From Methyloversatilis sp. (GTDB taxonomy: Bacteria; Pseudomonadota; Gammaproteobacteria; Burkholderiales; Rhodocyclaceae), in assembly GCF_030696805.1 (NCBI RefSeq), contig NZ_JAUYRO010000103.1, positions 22,527 to 86,526 of the forward strand: a stretch of 64,000 nucleotides of DNA, in the 5' to 3' direction. The position numbers and the translations under genes are program-made. Of this stretch, positions 55,833 through 64,000 are shown piece after piece; within the stretch, counting starts at the first letter, position 1; each line of letters starts with the position of its first letter. The notes under the pieces are model-generated. The model saw only the letters and a program-made list of their open reading frames with translations. It made no database searches and was not told the origin of the DNA.

Positions 55833-56097
55833 GTTGGGCATCGCTGCGCTCACCCCAACCTACGGGTTGGGTCACGCAGGGTAGCGCCGCGTCAAGCCGC
55901 GCTTCGGGGGGTGTTCGCGTCGGGCATCACTGCGCTGAGCCAGGCAGCAGGCGTCCGGCAGGTAGGTTGGGTTGGGTCACGCAGGGCAGTGCCGCGTCAA
56001 GCCAGGCTTCGGCGGGTGTTCGCGTCTGGCATCACTACGGTGAGCCTGGCTGCGGGCGTCCGGCAGGTAGGTTGGGGTGAGCGCAGCGACGCCCAAC
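55833..56097. repeat. REP-like palindromes flanking a 105-bp tandem duplication
   Basis: Two 31-bp copies in inverted orientation, 55833-55863 and 56067-56097, differing at one base. Each reads GTAGGTTGGGGTGAGCGCAG then CGACGCCCAAC (right copy) and is itself an imperfect palindrome (GTTGGG...CCCAAC) with a GTAG head, like REP elements mobilised by RAYT transposases. Between them a 105-bp unit beginning TTGGGTCACGCAGGG is tandemly duplicated (55867-55971 and 55972-56076) with scattered substitutions. No gene is seen in the 434 bp between secF and DUF2322. Confidence 0.8.
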
Positions 56098-56180
56098 AAC
56101 TGCCCCAAATCCACGTGACTGCCTTGGCGGATGTATGCCATCCGCTGCAGAATATCGCTGCGGCTCGCGGAAGAGACCGC

Positions 56181-56501
56181 TCAGGGCTTTGCGAACACCT
56201 GCTTCACGCGCAAGGTCTGATTGCCCTCGACGAGCGAGATAAGCCGGTCGATGTTCGGGTGCTTTCCCGGATTGGTGCGCGCGTCAAGGGTGTGCTCGCC
56301 ATACAGAGCCAGCCCCTGCTTCGATGCATCCGGAGTGATCGCACCATGCAACTGCGCGAGGTGGTTGTACACCGCAAGCGACCCAGCCTGGCCGGGCTTG
56401 TTTTCGATTGTCGCGACCAGCTCTCCGGCGGCGTCGATCAGTTGCAGGGCCGCCAGATGCGACACGCCGGGCAGGGTTTTGAGGGTTTCGGCAAAACTCA
56501 T
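56181..56501 (-). CDS. DUF2322 family protein
   Basis: A 106-residue soluble protein: LPGVSHLAALQLIDAAGELV, LYGEHTLDARTNPGKHPNID and TLRVKQVF. These match DUF2322, a small betaproteobacterial family of unknown function. Ends 8 bases from purB on the same strand and starts 8 bp after the purB stop, so it is probably cotranscribed downstream of purB. Confidence 0.8.
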   Translation of the reverse strand: MSFAETLKTLPGVSHLAALQLIDAAGELVATIENKPGQAGSLAVYNHLAQLHGAITPDASKQGLALYGEHTLDARTNPGKHPNIDRLISLVEGNQTLRVKQVFAKP

Positions 56502-56509
56502 GATGTTCC

Positions 56510-57946
<1,437 letters not shown>

Positions 57947-57995
57947 TTATCATGCACCGCATGATGGCCCCGCCTCGCGGGAACGGCCCGGACGC

Positions 57996-58001
57996 TATAC
58001 T
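57996..58001 (+). promoter_or_regulatory. -10 box of the GST gene promoter
   Basis: TATACT 27 bases upstream of the GST start codon, in the short divergent gap to purB. Confidence 0.5.
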
Positions 58002-58027
58002 CGGGTGATCTTCCATCGGTGCTGTCC

Positions 58028-58636
58028 ATGAAACTCGTCGGTTCCTACACCAGTCCTTATGTGCGCAAGGCGCGCGTGGTGCTTGCAGAAAAGAAGATCG
58101 ACTGCGAATTCGTGCTCGACTCGCCCTGGCTCGAAGGCACGGGCGTCCCGGAGGTGAACCCGCTGGGCAAGATTCCGGTGCTGGTACTCGATGACGACAC
58201 CTGTCTGTTCGATTCGCGCGTGATTGTCGAGTACCTCGATGGCGTGGCGCCGAACAACAAGTTGCTGCCCTCCACCGCTCGCGAACGCGCGCTGGTCAAG
58301 CGCTGGGAGGCGCTGGCCGACGGCATGACAGATGCTGCCGTCGCCATCGTGCTGGAAGCGCGCCGCATGGTAAGCGAACAGAACGCAAGCTGGGTTTCGC
58401 GCCAGCGCAGCAAGATAGACCGCGCACTGAACACGTTGGCGGCCGATCTGGGCGACAGCGCGTGGTGCCACGGCAACAGCATTTCGCTGGCCGACATCGC
58501 GGTCGGCTCGGCACTCGGCTATCTGGACTTCCGCTTCCCGGAGCTGGATTGGCGCGAGCGCCACGCGAACCTTGCCAAGCTGCAGGAAAAACTGATGCAG
58601 CGCCCGTCACTCGCCGAAACCGTACCGGTCGAGTAA
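58028..58636 (+). CDS. Glutathione S-transferase family protein
   Basis: A 202-residue GST with thioredoxin-like N-terminal domain (KLVGSYTSPYVRKARVVLAE; NPLGKIPVLVLDD; FDSRVIVEYLD, the Glu/Ser glutathione-binding region) and helical C-terminal domain with SLADIAVGSALGYLDFR. The active-site Ser of the SPYVRK motif suggests a cytosolic YibF/GstB-like enzyme. Substrate unknown. ATG 58028 used. Confidence 0.9.
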   Translation: MKLVGSYTSPYVRKARVVLAEKKIDCEFVLDSPWLEGTGVPEVNPLGKIPVLVLDDDTCLFDSRVIVEYLDGVAPNNKLLPSTARERALVKRWEALADGMTDAAVAIVLEARRMVSEQNASWVSRQRSKIDRALNTLAADLGDSAWCHGNSISLADIAVGSALGYLDFRFPELDWRERHANLAKLQEKLMQRPSLAETVPVE

Positions 58637-58652
58637 GGCCTGCGCCGACCGA

Positions 58653-59798
58653 TCAGTCCGTACTGCCTGCGGCGGTGATGACGCCGCCGCCCAGGCAGAC
58701 CCGGCTCTCGTAGACCACCACACTCTGGCCTGGCGTCACCGCCCACTGCGCTTCGGCGAAAGCGATGTCGCAGCGCGAAGCATCGACCGCATTGATGCTG
58801 CAGGGCGCGTCAGCCTGCCGGTAGCGGGTCTTTGCCGCATACACCCAGTGCGTATGCGGCAGCTCGCCCGACACCCATGACAGGTCGCCCGCCACCAGCC
58901 GTTCGGACAGCAGTGCCGGGTGATCATGGCCGCGCACCACGTACAGCACGTTGTTCGCCATGTCCTTGCGAACCGCGTACCACGCGTCGTGTTCACCGGC
59001 GTCGTCCGCCATGCCCTTCAGCCCACCGATACCCAAGCCCTTGCGCTGACCTATCGTGTGATACATCAGGCCTTCATGGCGGCCGAGCACGCGCTCGGTA
59101 TCCAGATCGCGGATGTCGCCCGGGGTGACCGGCAGGTAACGCTGCAGGAATTCGCGGAACGGCCGCTCGCCGACGAAACAGATGCCGGTCGAATCCTTCT
59201 TGCCCGCATTGGCCAGCCCCGCGTCGGCTGCGATGCGGCGCACGTCGCGCTTGGGCAGGTGACCGACCGGGAACAGCGTGCGCGACAGCTGGGCCTGGTT
59301 CAGCCGGTGCAGGAAATAGCTTTGGTCCTTGTTGCCGTCTTCGCCCTTGAGCAGCTGGAAGCGGCCCTGAAACTCGCGCACCTGGGCATAGTGGCCGGTG
59401 GCGATGCGGTTTGCGCCGAGCTGCATCGCGTGGTCGAGAAAGGCGCTGAACTTGATTTCGGCGTTGCACAGCACATCGGGGTTGGGGGTGCGACCCGCCT
59501 GGTATTCGCGCAGAAAGCCCGAAAACACACGGTCCTTGTACTCGGCCGAAAAATTCACCACCTCGAGGTCCATGCCGATCACGTCGGCCGCCGACACGGC
59601 GTCAATCAAATCCTGCCGGGTCGAACAGTATTCGTCGGTGTCGTCGTCCTCCCAGTTCTTCATGAACAGGCCGACCACCTTGTAACCGGCGCGCTTGAGA
59701 AGCAGCGCCGATACCGACGAATCGACGCCGCCCGACATGCCGACGACCACGGTTTCACCCGGTTCGGCCGCTGTTTCAGCGCCGTGCATTCCAGTCAT
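58653..59798 (-). CDS. mnmA: tRNA-specific 2-thiouridylase
   Basis: A 381-residue MnmA: P-loop [17 protein letters not shown], catalytic cysteines in [12 protein letters not shown] and [14 protein letters not shown], and C-terminal [15 protein letters not shown] end ([11 protein letters not shown]). Installs the s2U34 sulfur in Lys, Glu and Gln tRNAs. ATG 59798 is preferred (GGGGG 8 bases upstream); 59813 and 59789 are alternatives. Its 5' end overlaps the end of the preceding gene by 23 bases. Confidence 0.95.
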   Translation of the reverse strand: MTGMHGAETAAEPGETVVVGMSGGVDSSVSALLLKRAGYKVVGLFMKNWEDDDTDEYCSTRQDLIDAVSAADVIGMDLEVVNFSAEYKDRVFSGFLREYQAGRTPNPDVLCNAEIKFSAFLDHAMQLGANRIATGHYAQVREFQGRFQLLKGEDGNKDQSYFLHRLNQAQLSRTLFPVGHLPKRDVRRIAADAGLANAGKKDSTGICFVGERPFREFLQRYLPVTPGDIRDLDTERVLGRHEGLMYHTIGQRKGLGIGGLKGMADDAGEHDAWYAVRKDMANNVLYVVRGHDHPALLSERLVAGDLSWVSGELPHTHWVYAAKTRYRQADAPCSINAVDASRCDIAFAEAQWAVTPGQSVVVYESRVCLGGGVITAAGSTD

Positions 59799-60354
59799 CC
59801 GGATATCCCCCATCCTTCCAGTGTTCCATGTCCATCACGACCGGCGGTTCGCCGTGGTCGCGAAACCAGGTGTCGACCGCGTAACGACGGCCGCTTCCAG
59901 TGTCTTCGATCACCGCAGTGAAGTGCTGCATGATGACCCAGCTGGTGCGCCGCGCGATCTCCAGCACCCGATGATGCCGCAGGGCGCCCGCTTCCCGCAG
60001 CAGTTCAAGCATGACGGTGGTGGTGTGCGCGTGGTCGATGCAGTCCATGCGCCCGTGGGCGCCCAGATCAAGGTAGTCGCCGGCACGGTCGGCGCCGATC
60101 GGCGAGTGCTCGCCTGCCCAGCGGTACATGCGCGCGATCACCCACTCCAGCTGCTCGCGTTCGCCGGCGGCGTCGGTCGCCTTGAGCATTTCACCGACCA
60201 GCACGTTGCGTTGCTCGGGCGCAAGGCTGACCGCCTGCACGACGAGGCACCCGTAGTTGTAGCAGATGTCGAGTTCGAGGCCCTGCGCCATGCCCGGCGC
60301 CGCCTGAACCTGCAGCGCACTGCACAGCACCACACCCGCCAGCAGTCGCCGCAT
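59776..60354 (-). CDS. Hypothetical exported protein
   Basis: A 192-residue protein with signal peptide [20 protein letters not shown] at ATG 60354; the long frame upstream is shadow of the Nudix gene. The mature protein has [32 protein letters not shown], a conserved-looking [15 protein letters not shown] and [18 protein letters not shown]. The Cys/His-Asp spacing hints at a papain/transglutaminase-like or other hydrolase fold, but I do not recognise a family. The start overlaps the Nudix stop (TGATG). Confidence 0.75.
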   Translation of the reverse strand: MRRLLAGVVLCSALQVQAAPGMAQGLELDICYNYGCLVVQAVSLAPEQRNVLVGEMLKATDAAGEREQLEWVIARMYRWAGEHSPIGADRAGDYLDLGAHGRMDCIDHAHTTTVMLELLREAGALRHHRVLEIARRTSWVIMQHFTAVIEDTGSGRRYAVDTWFRDHGEPPVVMDMEHWKDGGYPDDWNARR

Positions 60355-60809
60355 CAGGAAAAGTGCCGTACGACCGCCAGCGGCAGGCGCACGTCGGCCA
60401 GCCAGTCCTGCACGCACGCCCACACCAGCGGGCTGCGATGGCGCTCGCGACTGGCTTCGATTTCTTCGGGCGTCATCCAGAAGGCGCGCACGATGCCGTC
60501 GTCCAGCGCGCGGCCGGCGATCTGCTCGCCGCTTTCGCCCGAAAACGCAAAACGCAGGTAGGTGACTTCGCCGTCGGGCCGGCGCCATTGATAGACACCA
60601 ACCAGCGCCTGCGGCACGAAAGGATGGGCGGTTTCCTCCATCGCTTCGCGGGCACACGCCTCGACCAGCGACTCGCCCTCTTCCAGATGTCCGGCCGGCT
60701 GGTTCAGCATCAGCCCCTTCGACGTTTCCTCTTCCACCATCAGGAAGCGGCCCCGGCACTCCATCAGGGCAGCCACCGTAACGTTGGGCTTCCATATGCG
60801 TTCGCTCAT
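60354..60809 (-). CDS. Nudix hydrolase (NudJ-like)
   Basis: A 151-residue protein with VTVAALMECRGRFLMVEEET, and the Nudix box GHLEEGESLVEACAREAMEE (G-x5-E-x7-REAxEE). NQPAGHLE matches the NudJ group of nucleoside di/triphosphate and thiamine pyrophosphate pyrophosphatases. Next to mnmA in many beta- and gammaproteobacteria; translationally coupled to the following exported protein. Confidence 0.92.
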   Translation of the reverse strand: MSERIWKPNVTVAALMECRGRFLMVEEETSKGLMLNQPAGHLEEGESLVEACAREAMEETAHPFVPQALVGVYQWRRPDGEVTYLRFAFSGESGEQIAGRALDDGIVRAFWMTPEEIEASRERHRSPLVWACVQDWLADVRLPLAVVRHFS

Positions 60810-60865
60810 CCGTGGATTTTAACGCGTGCCACTGCGATGACCGTCGCCGTACTGCGCGCATCAGC

Positions 60866-60871
60866 TAAAAT
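60866..60871 (+). promoter_or_regulatory. -10 box of ilvE promoter
   Basis: TAAAAT in the short gap between the divergent Nudix gene and ilvE, 34 bases before the ilvE ATG. Confidence 0.5.
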
Positions 60872-60905
60872 CGCGCGCTTATTGCAATCCACTGGAGTGT
60901 TTCTC

Positions 60906-61826
60906 ATGTCGATGGCCGACCGCGACGGTTTTATCTGGTACGACGGCAAGATGGTGCCCTGGCGCGAGGCCACCACCCACGTACTGACCCACTCGCTGCA
61001 CTACGGTCTGGCTGTCTTCGAGGGTGTGCGCGCTTACCACACCGAAATCGGTACCGCGATCTACCGCCTGAAGGAACACACGGACCGGCTGTTCAATTCG
61101 GCGCACATCTACATGATGAAGATGCCGTACAGCCGCGAGGAAATCATGGAAGCGCAGCTTGAAGTGGTGCGCGCCAACAAGCTGGAATCCTGCTATATCC
61201 GGCCGATCGCCTTCTTCGGCTCGGAAAAGATGGGTATTTCGACGCGCGGCGCCTCGGTGCATGTGTCGATCGCGGCCTGGCCCTGGGGCGCCTACCTCGG
61301 CGAGGACGGCCTGAAGAAGGGCATCCGGGTCAAGACCTCGTCCTTCTCGCGCCACCACGTCAATGTGTCGATGTGCCGCGCCAAGTACTCGGGCACCTAC
61401 GCCAATTCCATCCTCGCCAACATGGAAGCGACCGACCTCGGTTACGACGAGGCGCTGCTGCTCGACGTCGATGGCTTCGTCGCCGAAGGTGCAGGCGAAA
61501 ACCTGTTCGTGGTGAAGGACAACAAGATCTACGAACCGGAAATCGCCTCGGCGCTGGTCGGCATCACGCGCGCATCGGTGATCGAGATCGCCGCCGAATT
61601 CGGCTACCAGGTGGTGTCGAAGCGGCTGACACGCGACGACATCTACACCGCCGACGAGGCTTTCTTCACCGGCACCGCCGCCGAAGTGACACCGATCCGC
61701 GAACTGGACAACCGCGTCATCGGCAGCGGCACGCGCGGCCCGGTCACCGAAAAGCTGCAGGCGCGCTTCTTCGACATCGTCAATGGCCGCGCGCCCGAGT
61801 ACCACCGCTGGCTGACCAAGATCTGA
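60906..61826 (+). CDS. ilvE: Branched-chain amino acid aminotransferase
   Basis: A 306-residue class IV PLP aminotransferase; ATG 60906 has TGGAG upstream. FIWYDGKMVPWREATTHVL, HYGLAVFEGVRAY, PLP lysine in CRAKYSGTYANS, and EGAGENLFVVKDNK. Last step of Val, Leu and Ile synthesis. Confidence 0.97.
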   Translation: MSMADRDGFIWYDGKMVPWREATTHVLTHSLHYGLAVFEGVRAYHTEIGTAIYRLKEHTDRLFNSAHIYMMKMPYSREEIMEAQLEVVRANKLESCYIRPIAFFGSEKMGISTRGASVHVSIAAWPWGAYLGEDGLKKGIRVKTSSFSRHHVNVSMCRAKYSGTYANSILANMEATDLGYDEALLLDVDGFVAEGAGENLFVVKDNKIYEPEIASALVGITRASVIEIAAEFGYQVVSKRLTRDDIYTADEAFFTGTAAEVTPIRELDNRVIGSGTRGPVTEKLQARFFDIVNGRAPEYHRWLTKI

Positions 61827-61844
61827 ACCCGGAGCACATCTGCC

Positions 61845-62057
61845 ATGAACCAAGCCGTGAGTGATTCAAGCCGCGACCGCGCCCGCGATGTCGAAGTGGG
61901 CGCGAGCGATCTGCCGCTGCACTGTCCGCTGCCCGGCGCACCGCTGTGGGCGCGCCATCCGCGTGTTTTCCTCGACGTGACCAAGACCGGCGAGACTGCA
62001 TGCCCGTACTGCGGTACGCGCTACCGCTACAACGGCCCGGCGCCCGCCGGCCACTGA
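61845..62057 (+). CDS. CHCC-type zinc-finger protein
   Basis: A 70-residue protein: LHCPLPGAPLWARHPRVFLD followed by TGETACPYCGTRYRY. The C...H...CxxC arrangement matches the zf-CHCC family, related to a small mitochondrial complex I subunit. 18 bp after ilvE, a common proteobacterial pairing. Confidence 0.9.
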   Translation: MNQAVSDSSRDRARDVEVGASDLPLHCPLPGAPLWARHPRVFLDVTKTGETACPYCGTRYRYNGPAPAGH

Positions 62058-62068
62058 GCCCACTGTCC

Positions 62069-62500
62069 ATGGAAATGCCCCGCAAGGCCTTTTTCGCGAC
62101 GCCTCAGGAAGCCGAAGCGGCCTTTTACGAAGCACGCGCGCGGGGCGACATCGAAGCCATGATGGCGGTGTGGGGCGACGAGGACGACATCATCTGCGCA
62201 CTCGCCGGCTGCCCCCGCGCCAGCGGCTACGAAGAAGTGCGCGACGCCTGGCGGCGCATGTTCGCCGGTACCCGGGTCGATGTACGGGTGATCAACGCGC
62301 AAATCATGCAGGGTGTGCTGCAGTCCATCCACAGCCTGAACGAACAGTGCAGCGCCGCGAGTGACCGCGCTGCGCGTCCGCTGCTCATCGTGACCAACGT
62401 CTATCTGCGCGGTCCGCTCGGCTGGCACATGGTGCTGCACCACGCTTCGGCCGCCCCGGCAGCACAGGAGACGGCGGGCCCGCCGAAAATACTCCACTGA
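62069..62500 (+). CDS. NTF2/SnoaL-like protein
   Basis: A 143-residue protein; ATG 62069 gives MEMPRKAFFATPQEAEAAFY. Cone-like NTF2/SnoaL fold pattern: EARARGDIEAMMAVWGDEDD, SGYEEVRDAWRRMF, LIVTNVYLRG and WHMVLHHAS near the end. Function of this DUF4440-like branch unknown. Its stop codon lies inside a 12-bp tandem repeat. Confidence 0.82.
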   Translation: MEMPRKAFFATPQEAEAAFYEARARGDIEAMMAVWGDEDDIICALAGCPRASGYEEVRDAWRRMFAGTRVDVRVINAQIMQGVLQSIHSLNEQCSAASDRAARPLLIVTNVYLRGPLGWHMVLHHASAAPAAQETAGPPKILH

Positions 62501-62537
62501 GTACTCCACTGAGTGCTTCACCGAGTCCTGCACTGAG
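62490..62537 (+). repeat. Four 12-bp tandem repeats at a gene junction
   Basis: TACTCCACTGAG twice exactly (62490-62501, 62502-62513), then TGCTTCACCGAG and TCCTGCACTGAG. They cover the stop of the SnoaL-like gene and end 1 base before the GTG of the YheT gene. Confidence 0.85.
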
Positions 62538-62538
62538 C

Positions 62539-63498
62539 GTGTCGCCGCCCCGCTTCCGGCCCGCGCTCTGGTTGCCCGGCGGCCATGCGCAGACGATCTG
62601 GCCCCGCTTCATCCTGCCGCCGCTGCCTGCACTGGCACGCGAGCGCATCGATACGCCCGACGGCGACTTCATCGATCTGGACTGGCTGCCGGTGCGCGAA
62701 CATCAGCCGTTGGTCATGCTGCTGCACGGCCTGGAAGGCAGTTCGGAAAGCCATTACGCGCGGGCGCTGATGGGTGCCGTCGACGCGCGCGGCTGGAACG
62801 GCGTGGTGGTGCATGCGCGCGGCTGTTCCGGCGAACCGAACCGGCTGGTACGCGCCTATCACTCGGGTGACAGCGCCGAGCTCGACTGGCTGCTGCCGCT
62901 TGTGGTGCCGCGCATGCAGGGACAGCCGGTGCATGCGGTCGGCGTGTCGCTCGGCGGCAATGTGCTGTGCAAGTGGCTGGGCGAGCATGGGCACGCGGCA
63001 TCGCAGTGGCTGCGCAGCGCGGCGTCGGTCTGCGCACCGGTCGACCTGGGTGCCGCCGGCCGGGCGCTCGACCAGGGTTTCAACCGTGTCTACACGCAGT
63101 ATTTCCTGCGTACGATGAAGCCGCGTGCGCTGCACAAGGCCGCGCTGTTTCCGGGCGTGCTCGATGCCGCAGCGATCGCCGCCAGCGCGTCGATCAAGGC
63201 GTTCGACGACGCCGTCACCTCGCAGCTGCACGGCTTCCGCGATGCTGACGATTACTGGACGCGCTGCTCGGCGCGCCCGCTGCTGCGCGAGGTACGCGTG
63301 CCGCTGTTGCTGCTGCAGGCGCTGAACGACCCGATGGTGCCCGACTGGTCGCTGGCCACGCCGCAGATGCTGTCGTCCGACGTAGTGCCCGAATACACCG
63401 CACAGGGGGGCCACGTCGGCTACGTGAGCGGTGCGCCGAAAGGTCATCTCGACTGGCTGCCGCAACGGCTGCTGCACTTCTTCGAGCACGGACGCTGA
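62539..63498 (+). CDS. YheT-family alpha/beta hydrolase
   Basis: A 319-residue hydrolase: FRPALWLPGGHAQTIWP, LLHGLEGSSESHYARALM, nucleophile elbow GVSLGGNVLCKWLG and a late GGHVGYVSG histidine; catalytic Ser, Asp (NDPMVPD) and His all present. YheT/AB-hydrolase proteins act on hydrophobic esters. GTG start with only a weak ribosome site; the repeat just upstream supplies GAG. Confidence 0.9.
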   Translation: MSPPRFRPALWLPGGHAQTIWPRFILPPLPALARERIDTPDGDFIDLDWLPVREHQPLVMLLHGLEGSSESHYARALMGAVDARGWNGVVVHARGCSGEPNRLVRAYHSGDSAELDWLLPLVVPRMQGQPVHAVGVSLGGNVLCKWLGEHGHAASQWLRSAASVCAPVDLGAAGRALDQGFNRVYTQYFLRTMKPRALHKAALFPGVLDAAAIAASASIKAFDDAVTSQLHGFRDADDYWTRCSARPLLREVRVPLLLLQALNDPMVPDWSLATPQMLSSDVVPEYTAQGGHVGYVSGAPKGHLDWLPQRLLHFFEHGR

Positions 63499-64000
63499 CC
63501 GGAGCGCATGCCGGGGCGCCGCCGGGGTTTCGGCGAGGAAGGCCCCCCGCGAAAACCTTGATGGTTCAGCTTTTCGCGGAGACGGACCCTGTTCGCGATG
63601 CGCACTCCGATCACACGACACGCTATGTTCGGAGACCGCGATCGCCTGCAGGGGCGGAGCGGGGGTTTCGGCGAACACGGCTCGCCGCCCGTGGAGCCGG
63701 TCGGCCATGCAGGGCCGACCGTGGGACGGCTCCTGCGAAAACCGGGCAATCCACGAAACCGATGGCGATGTTCTCCGGAGCGGACCCTGTCCGCGATCCG
63801 TATGTTGATCATGCGCTGCCGCGTGTCCGAAGACCGGATCGCCTGCAGGGCAGGCTCCTACGAAAACCGCGACGGCCTCGCAACGGGCGACGTTTTTCGT
63901 AGGAGCGGACCCCGTCCGCGAGCCGTAGGTTGATCATGCGCTGCCGCGTGTCCGAAGACCGGATCGCCTGCAGGGCAGGCTCCTACGAAAACCGCGACGG
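63499..64000. repeat. REP-like array running off the window
   Basis: Gene-free. Repeats with GTAG/GGAG heads and short GC palindromes: 63578-63598, 63777-63796 and 63899-63921 (GTAGGAGCGGACCCCGTCCG CGA type; stem GCGGAC/GTCCGC). Inverse copies CTCCTACGAAAA lie at about 63854 and 63980. A 125-bp unit is tandemly repeated with high identity (63777-63874 and from 63902 to the edge); an older degenerate unit covers about 63578-63660. It does not resemble the 55.8-kb repeat in its loop sequence. Confidence 0.8.

Noticed and set aside
55833..56097. Possible CRISPR array
   Set aside because: Only two 31-bp units in opposite orientation and a 105-bp tandem duplication; no regular spacers or cas genes.

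Overview
This window is GC-rich chromosomal DNA (roughly 65 percent G+C by eye) from a betaproteobacterium. The linkage groups ribF-ileS-lspA-fkpB-ispH, queA-tgt-yajC-secD-secF and pcnB-...-panB-panC, together with PEP-CTERM proteins, two Crp/Fnr paralogs and a DUF2322 gene, point to a Rhodocyclales-type organism (a Methyloversatilis relative would fit; this is inference, not identification).

Layout. 1-3.6 kb: NarL-type sensor kinase (cut by the window edge), DUF1328 membrane peptide and two response regulators. 3.6-5.1 kb: cardiolipin synthase-like phospholipase D and a small basic protein. 5.4-13.3 kb: two paralogous Crp/Fnr regulators bracket an OmpR-type two-component system that diverges from a dsbD-tlpA-dsbG periplasmic thiol-redox operon. 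13.7-19.4 kb: sulfur block with two YeeE/YedE half-transporters, a persulfide dioxygenase-rhodanese fusion, a DUF1264 protein and a tsdBA-like thiosulfate dehydrogenase pair. 19.5-26.8 kb: a seven-gene co-directional block with two TonB receptors (one of the copper-receptor family), two PEP-CTERM proteins, a YcnI (DUF1775) protein and two DUF2946 proteins. Three of its exported proteins are predicted to start with histidine after signal-peptide cleavage. 26.9-31.5 kb: pcnB, DUF486, deoxynucleoside kinase and panBCD. 31.6-36.1 kb: LysR regulator, pepN and a hypothetical gene.

36.3-43.8 kb: a 7.5-kb integrative element in the 3' end of tRNA-Thr(CGT), bounded by a perfect 46-bp direct repeat. 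It carries a tyrosine integrase, an AlpA/excisionase-like gene, a CHC2 zinc-finger protein, a RepA-like ATPase, several unknown genes and one low-GC HAF-repeat PEP-CTERM cargo gene. It supplies its own tRNA 3' end and terminator and has matching 11-bp-spaced GCTAG repeats inside both ends. It has no visible conjugation or capsid genes.

43.9-55.7 kb: core genes (Fur-family regulator, ispH, fkpB, lspA, ileS, ribF, tRNA-Leu, queA, tgt, yajC, secDF). 55.8-56.1 kb: a REP-like palindrome and tandem-repeat patch. 56.2-63.5 kb: DUF2322, purB, a GST, mnmA, a hypothetical secreted protein, a Nudix hydrolase, ilvE, a zinc-finger protein, an NTF2-like protein and a YheT hydrolase. 63.5-64 kb: an array of a second REP-like family running off the end.

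Functional themes are envelope thiol redox, sulfane-sulfur and thiosulfate oxidation, and probable copper acquisition. The strongest candidate for an undescribed system is the copper-linked block with His-terminated PEP-CTERM proteins; the tRNA-Thr element comes second.
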